Origin: Actinomycetota bacterium
GTDB lineage: Bacteria; Actinomycetota; Humimicrobiia; Humimicrobiales; Humimicrobiaceae
Direction of reading: 5' to 3'
Length of the DNA stretch: 26,606 nt
Assembly: GCA_016783995.1 (NCBI GenBank)
Contig: JADHVN010000003.1
Coordinates: forward strand, 1 to 26,606
The stretch's first letter is position 1; the number at the start of each line of letters is the position of its first letter. The translations under genes and the position numbers were made by a program. This document shows, piece by piece, positions 7,842-14,769 of the stretch. Under the pieces are notes generated by a model. That model worked only from the letters and a program-made list of their open reading frames with translations, was not told the origin of the DNA and did no database searches.

Positions 7842-8687
7842 ATGAATAATCCGTATCTACCTATACCAGTAACAATAAAAAAGATTACTATTGAAAATGA
7901 AGCCAGGGATATTAAAACATTTGATCTGGTATTTAATGGTAAGAAAGACGCTGGGAAGTTTAAGTATACTTGTGGGCAGTTTGCAGAGATATCTATATTA
8001 GGTGTTGGTGAGGTACCCATTGGGATTGCTTCATCCCCTATGGATGAAGAGTTAGTGCAGTTCACTGTTAAAAAATATTCCACAGGTGTAGTTACTAGTG
8101 CTCTGCATAATCTTTGCCCAGGGAATATGATTGGTATAAGAGGTCCTTATGGGAATGGATTTCCTATGAAAGATTTTGAAGGAAGCAATCTTGTAATTGT
8201 AGGTGGAGGATTTGCTCTTACTACTTTAAGATCACTTACTAAATACATACTTCATGAAAAAAACAGAGCTCGTTTTAAAGATATCACTATACTCTATGGT
8301 GCACGTAGTCCCGGCGAACTTATTTATAAGTCGGAATTAAAACAGTGGGAAGAAAGAGAAGACATCAATGTCTACCTCACAGCGGACAGGGGAGATGAAA
8401 ACTGGAAAGGCCGTGTTGGATTGGTACCAAATGTATTAAGGGAGGTAGCGCCAAAGTCTGAGAACAGCATTATTCTTGTCTGTGGCCCTCTTCTCATGGT
8501 AAAGTACACTATGCTGCCAATATTGGACTTAGGCTTTAGGCCTGAGAAGATCTTTTTTTCTCTGGAGATGCGTATGAAATGCGGGATTGGTAAGTGTGGA
8601 AGATGCAATATTGGACCTAAATATGTGTGTAAAGATGGACCTGTATTTACTTATGAAGAATTGCAAGGATTACCACAAGAGTATTGA
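7842..8687 (+). CDS. flxA: FlxA/AsrB-like FAD and NAD(P)H-binding oxidoreductase
   Basis: This 281-aa ferredoxin-NADP-reductase-type flavoprotein would oxidise NAD(P)H for the upstream Hdr module. Visible parts are the FAD fold with PIGIASSP (59-66), the nucleotide-binding glycine run VIVGGGFALTTLR (118-130), the NAD-domain motif LVCGPLLMV (212-220), and a C-terminal [2Fe-2S] site with C247, C252, C255 and C263 (KCGIGKCGRC...YVC), as in AsrB and PyrK. The ATG at 7842 follows GGAAGG. It closes the hdrC-hdrA-mvhD-flxC-flxB-flxA block, whose content matches the FlxABCD-HdrABC NADH-oxidising complex described in sulfate reducers except for the missing HdrB. NADH versus NADPH cannot be told by eye. 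Confidence 0.82.
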   Translation: MNNPYLPIPVTIKKITIENEARDIKTFDLVFNGKKDAGKFKYTCGQFAEISILGVGEVPIGIASSPMDEELVQFTVKKYSTGVVTSALHNLCPGNMIGIRGPYGNGFPMKDFEGSNLVIVGGGFALTTLRSLTKYILHEKNRARFKDITILYGARSPGELIYKSELKQWEEREDINVYLTADRGDENWKGRVGLVPNVLREVAPKSENSIILVCGPLLMVKYTMLPILDLGFRPEKIFFSLEMRMKCGIGKCGRCNIGPKYVCKDGPVFTYEELQGLPQEY

Positions 8688-8717
8688 TGCGAGGATGCGA
8701 GGTGTGGGATGCAGGAT
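8686..8717 (+). repeat. Short GATGCGAG tandem repeat in the flxA - hdrA/nuoE gap
   Basis: GATGCGAG occurs at 8686-8693 and 8694-8701, and a related GATGCAGG at 8708-8715. It begins within the flxA stop codon region and makes the first ATG of the next gene (8709) part of the repeat, which argues that translation really starts further downstream. Confidence 0.5.
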
Positions 8718-9644
8718 AGAAAAGATAAAAAACAACGAGAGAATAACATGAATCATAAATCAGGCATCATGAATCGGAAGAAGGTTGGTGCAGCAATGGT
8801 CGTTGGTGGAGGGATTGGCGGCATGCAAGCTGCACTTGATCTTGCTGAGTCAGGGATAAAGGTATATTTGGTAGAGACAAAATCCTGTATTGGTGGAGTA
8901 ATGTCCCAGCTGGATAAGACCTTCCCTACCAATGATTGTGCCATGTGTACTATGGCTCCACGATTAGTTGAAGTCGGCCGTCACAAAGATATTGAAATAA
9001 TTACCTTAGCTGATATAGAAGATATTGAAGGTCAACCTGGTAATTTTACTGTAACTTTGAAAAAAAGACCGCGTTATATTGATGAAGAAAAATGCACCGG
9101 CTGTGCATTATGTGTAAATAATTGTCCTGTAAGAAATATAGTCTATACTGAACCGGAAAAGGAAGAGATAAAACTTTCTGATGAAGATTTACAAAGAGTA
9201 AGGGTAATAATAAAGAATTATAAAGATAAGAAGGGTACATTGGTGCCCGTGCTGCAAGATATTAGCAGCCAGTACAGATATTTACCTGCTGAAATATTAA
9301 GGTATATCGCTGTTGAACTAGGCTATCCATTGAGTCAGGTGTACAGGCTTGCAACATTTTATAATGCCTTTAGCCTGGAACCCCGGGGAAAATATTTAAT
9401 ATCTGTCTGTTTGGGTACTGCCTGCCATGTCAAAGGTGCTCCGAGTATTGTAGAAGTACTGGGAAGAGAACTTGGTATAAAACCAGGTGAAACTACTGAA
9501 GATATGAATTTTACTTTAGAGACAGTACGCTGTATTGGATGTTGCGGCCTGTCACCGGTTATGAAAATTAATGAAGATTTATATGGAAAAGTGACTCAGA
9601 AAAAAGTTCCCGGAATAATCAATGAATATAGGATTAAAACATAA
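8709..9644 (+). CDS. Fusion: N-terminal HdrA fragment plus NuoE-type [2Fe-2S] subunit
   Basis: Residues 25-141 are an HdrA N-terminus: GGGIGG at 33-38, then SQLDKTFPTNDCAMC, PRYIDEEKC and the ferredoxin motif C129-x2-C132-x2-C135-x3-C139-PV. Counting from the glycine run, it aligns with hdrA copy 1 without a gap and stops at the same CPV. From about residue 150 to 311 it is a NuoE/HndA/HydC subunit with the thioredoxin-like [2Fe-2S] ligands C234, C239, C275 and C279 (CLGTAC...CIGCC). Half a flavin fold cannot hold FAD alone, and the missing part of HdrA is the C-terminal portion of the gene at 14766. The frame is open throughout. Start is uncertain: ATG 8709 lies in a repeat, and ATG 8748 or 8769 better fits the HdrA start. 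First gene of an NADH module with hndB and nuoF. Confidence 0.85.
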   Translation: MQDRKDKKQRENNMNHKSGIMNRKKVGAAMVVGGGIGGMQAALDLAESGIKVYLVETKSCIGGVMSQLDKTFPTNDCAMCTMAPRLVEVGRHKDIEIITLADIEDIEGQPGNFTVTLKKRPRYIDEEKCTGCALCVNNCPVRNIVYTEPEKEEIKLSDEDLQRVRVIIKNYKDKKGTLVPVLQDISSQYRYLPAEILRYIAVELGYPLSQVYRLATFYNAFSLEPRGKYLISVCLGTACHVKGAPSIVEVLGRELGIKPGETTEDMNFTLETVRCIGCCGLSPVMKINEDLYGKVTQKKVPGIINEYRIKT

Positions 9645-9673
9645 TAATAAAATTAAAGGAGAGTGTGCCAGAA

Positions 9674-10057
9674 GTGCCAAGAATAAAAATTGAAGATTTA
9701 GATAAAATAAGTAAAAAAGTAAAAAGAACAGTTATTTTACGTGAAGGAGCCGGCAGGGCAAAAATTACTGTCCATATGGGAACCTGCGGTATATCTGCAG
9801 GCGCAAGGGAGATAATGAGTACGTTACTGGCAGAGATAGAAAAAAAGAATATCAAAGATATCATATTGACCACATCTGGTTGTGCCGGCTTATGCAGCAA
9901 GGAACCTATGGCAACAGTCGAATTAAAAGGAGAAACTCCGGTTAAATACATTGAACTCACGCCCGAGAAGATTAAGAAAATATTTAACGAGCATGTGCTT
10001 GGCGGCAAAATAGTCAAGGATTATGCATTGGCAAAAGGTAGTGAAAGAGTATTTTAA
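9674..10057 (+). CDS. hndB: HndB-like thioredoxin-fold [2Fe-2S] subunit
   Basis: This is a small ferredoxin of the kind found between the NuoE and NuoF subunits of NAD(P)-reducing and bifurcating hydrogenases. Cysteines expected for a [2Fe-2S] cluster are visible in MGTCGISAGA and SGCAGLCSKEP. The start is placed at GTG 9674, which gives the usual 'M-P-R-I-K...DL' opening, with AGGAG at 9657-9661; the GTG at 9665 is in frame but only three bases from that site. It sits 29 bp after the HdrA-NuoE gene and 11 bp before nuoF. Role inferred from family: it receives electrons from, or stabilises, NuoF. Confidence 0.8.
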   Translation: MPRIKIEDLDKISKKVKRTVILREGAGRAKITVHMGTCGISAGAREIMSTLLAEIEKKNIKDIILTTSGCAGLCSKEPMATVELKGETPVKYIELTPEKIKKIFNEHVLGGKIVKDYALAKGSERVF

Positions 10058-10068
10058 TTATTTAAATT

Positions 10069-11916
10069 ATGGATAATCAAAATATACAACCAATAAACGA
10101 GCAAATTGGCAAGCATTACAGGATGCATCTGATGCTTTGTGCAGGTACGGGTTGCGTGTCTAATAAATCATTCAAAATAAAAGAAGTTCTGGAAAAGGAA
10201 CTAAAAAAACAAAATTTACAAGATGAGGTGCTCGTAGTTATGACAGGTTGTAACGGCTTTTGTGCCTTAGGGCCTGTTATGGTGGTCAAACCTGACGGAA
10301 TTTTCTACCAACAGTTACAGGAAGATGATATTCCTCATTTAGTGGAGGAGCATTTCTTAAAAGGAAGGCCTGTAAAAAAATTGATGTATACCCCACCTGA
10401 AGAAAAAGAGCCGATCCCAAAAATGATGGAAATAGGGTTTTTTGCCCGCCAGAGGTTGATCGCTCTTAAGAATAGGGGGTTGATTGACCCGGAGAATATT
10501 GATGAATATATCGCAAGTGATGGATATAAAGCATTAGCGAAAGTATTGACTAAAATGACTCCTGTAGAAGTAATTGAAGAGGTAAAAAAATCAGGCCTTA
10601 GGGGTAGGGGCGGTGCCGGATTTCCAACCGGTTTAAAATGGGAATTATGCCATAAAGCAAAACCGAAAAGCAAAAAGCAAAATACAAAATATATTATATG
10701 TAATGCTGATGAAGGAGACCCCGGCGCATTTATGGATAGGAGCATAATCGAATCAGATCCCCATGGAGTATTGGAAGGTATGATAATAGGCGCTTATGCC
10801 ATCGGTGCAAATAATGGTTATATATATATCAGGGACGAGTATCCCCTTGCTATGGAAAGATTGGAACTGGCAATCAAACAAGCCAAAGATTACGGCCTGC
10901 TTGGTGAAAATATATTTGATACTGGCTTTAGTTTAGATATAAAGATTCAAAAAGGAGCTGGTGCTTTTGTATGCGGTGAGGAAACGTCGTTGATGGCTTC
11001 AATTGAAGGCAGGCCTCCTGAGCCAAGGCAAAGGCCACCATTCCCGACACAATCAGGACTTTGGGGAATGCCAACCAATATTAATAATGTAGAAACCTGG
11101 TCTACTGTACCAAGTATAATTAATAGGGGTGCTGAATGGTTTGCATCAATCGGAACTGAAAAAAGTAAAGGTACAAAAGTCTTTTCTTTAGTTGGAAAGA
11201 TAAATAATACTGGTTTGGTTGAAGTCCCTATGGGTACGACTTTAAGAGAGATAATTTATGATATCGGTGGTGGTATCCCTAACGGAAAAGAGTTAAAAGC
11301 TGTGCAAACAGGCGGTCCTTCGGGAGGATGCATCCCTAAAGAAATGCTTGATTTACCGATAGATTACGAACGATTAGCAGAAGTGGGTTCTATTATGGGT
11401 TCAGGGGGAATGATCGTACTTGATGAAGACAGCTGCATGATTGATATCGCGAAATATTTCTTGCAGTTTACCAATGACGAGTCCTGTGGAAAATGTAATT
11501 CTTGTCGTGAAGGAAGCGAAGCTCTTCTTGAAATTTTAGATAAAATATCAAATGGCAAAGGTGAAGAAGGAGATATAGAATTCCTTGAAGAGTTAGGGCA
11601 GGCAATAAAAGACGCTTCCTTATGCGGACTTGGACAAACACTTCCCAATCCTGTTCTTTCTACATTAAGACATTTTAGAGATGAATATGAACAACATATA
11701 AAACATAAAAAATGCCCGGCAGGAGTATGCAAAGCTCTGATCCAGTATTTTGTAGATGAGGAGAAATGTACAGGATGCACGCTGTGTGCAAAAAATTGTC
11801 CACAGGATGCTATTAGTGGTAAAAGAAAAGAACCACATACTATAGATCAGGATAAATGCATCAAATGCAATATGTGTTATGAAGTATGTAAGTTCAACGC
11901 TATACAGAGGAAATAG
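10069..11916 (+). CDS. nuoF: NuoF/HndC/HydB-type NADH-binding flavoprotein with extra ferredoxin domains
   Basis: This is the NADH-oxidising (or NAD-reducing) FMN subunit. Order of domains: an N-terminal thioredoxin-like [2Fe-2S] domain (CAGTGC...GCNGFC, residues 25-70); the FMN/NAD fold with GLRGRGGAGFPTGLKW from residue 176, NADEGDPGAFMDR and GAGAFVCGEETSL; an SLBB-like part; the NuoF [4Fe-4S] site C473-x2-C476-x2-C479 in ESCGKCNSCREG with a later cysteine; and two C-terminal [4Fe-4S] motifs starting at C567 and C597. At 615 aa this is the HndC/HydB layout of trimeric or tetrameric bifurcating hydrogenases, not the shorter complex-I NuoF. A lysine-rich insert (KAKPKSKKQNTK, near residue 200) lies just before YIICNADEG. 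No H-cluster hydrogenase gene accompanies it. Confidence 0.93.
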   Translation: MDNQNIQPINEQIGKHYRMHLMLCAGTGCVSNKSFKIKEVLEKELKKQNLQDEVLVVMTGCNGFCALGPVMVVKPDGIFYQQLQEDDIPHLVEEHFLKGRPVKKLMYTPPEEKEPIPKMMEIGFFARQRLIALKNRGLIDPENIDEYIASDGYKALAKVLTKMTPVEVIEEVKKSGLRGRGGAGFPTGLKWELCHKAKPKSKKQNTKYIICNADEGDPGAFMDRSIIESDPHGVLEGMIIGAYAIGANNGYIYIRDEYPLAMERLELAIKQAKDYGLLGENIFDTGFSLDIKIQKGAGAFVCGEETSLMASIEGRPPEPRQRPPFPTQSGLWGMPTNINNVETWSTVPSIINRGAEWFASIGTEKSKGTKVFSLVGKINNTGLVEVPMGTTLREIIYDIGGGIPNGKELKAVQTGGPSGGCIPKEMLDLPIDYERLAEVGSIMGSGGMIVLDEDSCMIDIAKYFLQFTNDESCGKCNSCREGSEALLEILDKISNGKGEEGDIEFLEELGQAIKDASLCGLGQTLPNPVLSTLRHFRDEYEQHIKHKKCPAGVCKALIQYFVDEEKCTGCTLCAKNCPQDAISGKRKEPHTIDQDKCIKCNMCYEVCKFNAIQRK

Positions 11917-11962
11917 AAAACATTTTACATTAGAAAGATAAAAGTTTATCAGTAAAAAAGAA

Positions 11963-12319
11963 ATGACACTTAAAGAGATAAAAAAAATACTTAACGCAGA
12001 GGTAATTGTAGGTTCTGATGTCTTGAATATAGATATAAAAATGGGCTGTGGATGTGACCTGATGAGCGATGTTTTGGCCTTTGTAAAGTCAGATTCCCTT
12101 CTTTTAACAGGACTGACAAACCTACAGGTTATCCGAACAGTGGAGATGTCTGATATAAAAGCAGTATGTTTTGTCAGAGGAAAAAAGCCGGATAGGGAGA
12201 CTATTGAACTTGCAAAAAGTAAAAATATCCCTTTGCTATTGACAGATTTCCCCTTGTTTGAAGCATGTGGGAAATTATATAAAGGGGGACTGGCTGGGTG
12301 CTCTGAAATAAATGAATAG
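11963..12319 (+). CDS. DRTGG-domain protein (first copy)
   Basis: The 118-aa protein resembles the small stand-alone DRTGG-domain proteins often encoded beside bifurcating hydrogenase genes. Conserved-looking parts are the N-terminal VIVGSDVLNIDI, the central MGCGCDLMSDVLAFV and the C-terminal NIPLLLTDFPLFEACGKLY. A second copy with the same pattern lies at 13225. No catalytic residues or ligand can be named; the family is thought to bind small ligands, and its function here is unknown. It starts 46 bp after nuoF and overlaps the next gene by eight bases, so it belongs to the operon. The Shine-Dalgarno sequence is weak. Confidence 0.7.
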   Translation: MTLKEIKKILNAEVIVGSDVLNIDIKMGCGCDLMSDVLAFVKSDSLLLTGLTNLQVIRTVEMSDIKAVCFVRGKKPDRETIELAKSKNIPLLLTDFPLFEACGKLYKGGLAGCSEINE

Positions 12320-13247
12320 AGAGATTACTAAGGTTCAAGAACTTGCTTATGAATTAACGGTTGAACAGGCAATGACAAGAGATATTGTTCAAGTTCATCC
12401 TAAAAATCGTATGGGTGAATTAAGGGAAATATTAAGGGTCAATCGTATTTCAGGAGCACCGGTTGTAGATAAAGATAAATTAGTTGGTATAGTGAGTATT
12501 GAGGATTTTATTAAATGTCTGTCAGATGGAGAAATAGATTCTTTGGTAGAGGATAAGATGACAAGAAAGGTAAAAACTTTGAACGCAGATGAACCACTTA
12601 TTCATGCTGTTAACAAATTTAATAGGCATGGTTTTGGCCGTTTTCCCGTAATTGAACGGAGTAGCGGAAAGTTGGTAGGCGTTATTGCCAAGGGCGATAT
12701 TATAAAGACCTTGCTTAAAGAACTAGAGATTAATTATCATGAGGAAGAGATTCATCGCTACCGTGCTTCGCATATATTTAGCGATATAATTGCTGATAAA
12801 ACCACTCTTATTTTTGAATACAATATTGCCGGCCAGGATTTCAAGCATGCAGGAGAATCTGCAAGCAGTCTTAAAAAAAGTTTAGCCAGATTAGGTATAA
12901 CACCGCAAATTCTTCGTAGGATAGCCATTGCAACCTATGAGGCGGAGATGAATATTGTTATTTTTACTTCCGGAGGTTATATTACTGCTTATGTCAAACC
13001 AAATAAAATCAGGGTTGAGGCAGTAGACTCCGGTCCTGGTATTCCTGATGTTAAAAAGGCAATGAAGCCTGGCTTCTCCACTGCTCCAACTTCAGTACAG
13101 GAGCTGGGTTTTGGGGCTGGAATGGGTCTTCCGAATATTAAAAAGTGTGCAGATAAGATGAATATTAACTCTGTAGTTGGGAAAGGAACAAAATTAGAAG
13201 TAATTATCTATACCGGGGGGGGAAATGAAACTTTACCAGATAGTTAA
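12312..13247 (+). CDS. CBS-pair protein with anti-sigma/HATPase domain
   Basis: Two CBS repeats (about residues 14-70 and 80-138: MTRDIVQVHP, GAPVVDKDKLVGIVSIEDF; DKMTRKVKTL, RFPVIERSSGKLVGVIAKGD) are followed by a GHKL ATP-binding domain of the anti-sigma/RsbW type, with N214 (N box), VDSGPGIPD at 238-246 and the glycine-rich lid GFGAGMGLPN at 266-275. CBS pairs usually sense adenosine nucleotides, so the protein could link energy state to phosphorylation or partner binding. It overlaps its neighbours on both sides. An eight-G run (13215-13222) in its last codons acts as ribosome binding site for the following gene. The target of the ATPase domain is unknown; the other GHKL protein (14311) may be a partner. 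Confidence 0.82.
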   Translation: MNREITKVQELAYELTVEQAMTRDIVQVHPKNRMGELREILRVNRISGAPVVDKDKLVGIVSIEDFIKCLSDGEIDSLVEDKMTRKVKTLNADEPLIHAVNKFNRHGFGRFPVIERSSGKLVGVIAKGDIIKTLLKELEINYHEEEIHRYRASHIFSDIIADKTTLIFEYNIAGQDFKHAGESASSLKKSLARLGITPQILRRIAIATYEAEMNIVIFTSGGYITAYVKPNKIRVEAVDSGPGIPDVKKAMKPGFSTAPTSVQELGFGAGMGLPNIKKCADKMNINSVVGKGTKLEVIIYTGGGNETLPDS

Positions 13248-13563
13248 AGAGTTAGGGCTCGAAGTCAAATCTAAGGTTTTTAATTTGGATAAAGAAGTAA
13301 ATGGTGGTTATGCGAGTGATTTGTTAAGTGATGTTATAGCAAACGCAAAAAAAGATAATATCTGGATTACTTTACAAATTCATCAGAATATTGTTGGAGT
13401 AGCCGCATTAAAAGAACTAACGGGAATTATAATAGTTAATGGAAGAAAACCTGAAGAGGAAGCCTTAAAAAAAGCAGAGGAAGAAAATATACCAATTATG
13501 GTAACAGAACTTCCGGCTTTTAAGATAATTGGAAAATTATACAGGATGTTAGGCGGATGTTAA
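13225..13563 (+). CDS. DRTGG-domain protein (second copy)
   Basis: This is a 112-aa paralogue of the gene at 11963: it shares the pattern '...GGYASDLLSDVIANAKKDN...' against 'GCGCDLMSDVLAFVKSD' and ends with 'NIPIMVTELPAFKIIGKLY' against 'NIPLLLTDFPLFEACGKLY'. It lacks the GCGC cysteines of the first copy, so metal or cluster binding there, if any, is not shared. The ATG lies inside the end of the CBS gene behind a G8 tract, and its end overlaps the PHP gene by seven bases. Role unknown; the pair may form a heterodimeric regulatory unit. Confidence 0.65.
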   Translation: MKLYQIVKELGLEVKSKVFNLDKEVNGGYASDLLSDVIANAKKDNIWITLQIHQNIVGVAALKELTGIIIVNGRKPEEEALKKAEEENIPIMVTELPAFKIIGKLYRMLGGC

Positions 13564-14306
13564 GAGAATTTAAAGCAGATTTACATATTCATACTGCTCT
13601 TTCGCCCTGTGCGGACGAGGAGATGTTTCCAAAAAGAATAATTGAACAGGCAAAAATGAATAATTTAGATATAGTGGGGATCTGTGACCATAACTCAGCA
13701 GAAAATGTCGTAGCAATCCAGAAAATAGGACAGAGAGAAGATATAGCTGTTATTGGTGGGATTGAGGCTACATCGCAGGAGGAGGTCCATATCCTTACAC
13801 TTTTTGACAATGTTAAAGAGTTGTTTGAGTTCCAGGATATTATTTATGAGAAATTATCAGGTCTTAATGATGAGAAGGTTTTTGGAAGACAACTTATAAT
13901 CAATGAAGATAACGAAGTCGTAGGTTCCAATAGCAGGCTTTTGATCGGAGCAACATCACTGTCTTTACAGGAAATAGTCCAGGCAATCTGTTCTCTGGGA
14001 GGGCTTACAATTGCCTCCCATATTGATAGAGAGAGTTTTAGTATTATTTCTCAACTGGGATTTGTCCCTGAAGGATTACTGCTGGATGCTCTGGAGCTGT
14101 CTCCAAATTACAAGCAACAGACAACCTGTGGCACAGACAGGCAGGTAAATCCGGAACTTTATGGTTTTTCACTGGTTACTTTTTCTGATGCCCATTTTTT
14201 AAAAGATATCGGTAAAAGTTTTACCATCTTTCTTATGGAAGAAGCAAGCATAGGGGAGATTAAGAAAGCTTTATCAGGAGAAGATGGAAGAAAGGTGATG
14301 ATTTAG
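13557..14306 (+). CDS. PHP-domain metal-dependent phosphoesterase
   Basis: The 249-aa protein has the metal-binding set of the PHP family: DLHIHT with H10 and H12, D44-H45 (CDHNS), E70 (GGIEA), H78, H155 (ASHIDRE) and D211-x-H213 (SDAHF). These residues normally hold two or three metal ions for hydrolysis of phosphate esters such as nucleotides or phosphorylated small molecules. The substrate cannot be read from sequence. The start overlaps the DRTGG gene, and a GHKL ATPase gene follows after four bases. PHP genes of this kind are recurrent neighbours of HydABC-type hydrogenase genes, which supports a role in controlling the complex rather than in DNA metabolism. Confidence 0.8.
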   Translation: MLREFKADLHIHTALSPCADEEMFPKRIIEQAKMNNLDIVGICDHNSAENVVAIQKIGQREDIAVIGGIEATSQEEVHILTLFDNVKELFEFQDIIYEKLSGLNDEKVFGRQLIINEDNEVVGSNSRLLIGATSLSLQEIVQAICSLGGLTIASHIDRESFSIISQLGFVPEGLLLDALELSPNYKQQTTCGTDRQVNPELYGFSLVTFSDAHFLKDIGKSFTIFLMEEASIGEIKKALSGEDGRKVMI

Positions 14307-14310
14307 CCAG

Positions 14311-14769
14311 ATGGAGGATTTGTCTTTACATATTTTAGATATAGTAGAAAACTCAATCAAAGCTTGTGCCAAAAAGATTGAAGTAAAAATTATTGAGGAT
14401 AAAAAAAAGGATCTACTTACTATTGAAATAATCGATGACGGAGAAGGTATGGATGAGAAGACATTAAAAGATGTACTGGACCCATTTTTTACAACGAAGA
14501 ACACAAGAAAAGTCGGATTGGGCCTTCCTCTTCTTGCCCAGTCGGCAGAAGAAAGTGGAGGAAATATTAAAATAGAATCAAAGCCAGGTCAGGGGACAAA
14601 GGTAAAGGCCACATTCGGCTATAGCCATATTGACCGCAGACCTTTAGGTGATATTCATGAATCGTTAAAAGTTTTAATTACTGCAAATCCTGATATAAAT
14701 TTTATTTATGAATATCAAGAAGATGGTATAAGTTATCATCTGGATACAATAAAAGGAATTAAAAAATGA
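14311..14769 (+). CDS. Stand-alone GHKL/HATPase domain protein
   Basis: The 152-aa protein has a histidine-kinase-type ATP-binding domain: E13-N14 (N box, IVENSIKA), DDGEGM at 42-47, PFFTTK at 58-63 and the lid GLGLPLLAQSAEESGG near 69-84. There is no sensor domain, no dimerisation/phospho-acceptor histidine domain and no membrane segment, so it is not a complete sensor kinase. It may act on a partner protein such as the CBS-HATPase or DRTGG products. Its stop codon overlaps the ATG of the NuoG-HdrA gene (ATGA, 14766-14769), a tight translational coupling that ties it to the redox subunits. Confidence 0.78.
   Translation: MEDLSLHILDIVENSIKACAKKIEVKIIEDKKKDLLTIEIIDDGEGMDEKTLKDVLDPFFTTKNTRKVGLGLPLLAQSAEESGGNIKIESKPGQGTKVKATFGYSHIDRRPLGDIHESLKVLITANPDINFIYEYQEDGISYHLDTIKGIKK

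Noticed and set aside
8709..9644. Explanation of the HdrA-NuoE fusion by a frameshift or an assembly chimaera.
   Set aside because: The frame is open across the joint, and the missing HdrA part reappears at the exact complementary residue in another in-frame fusion; chance errors would not produce matching breakpoints. Read data would still be welcome.
9634..11780. Long reverse-strand open frames opposite hndB and nuoF (9634-10017, 10335-10745, 11364-11780).
   Set aside because: They lie fully opposite strongly conserved genes, have no ribosome binding sites and translate into unrecognisable, low-quality protein.
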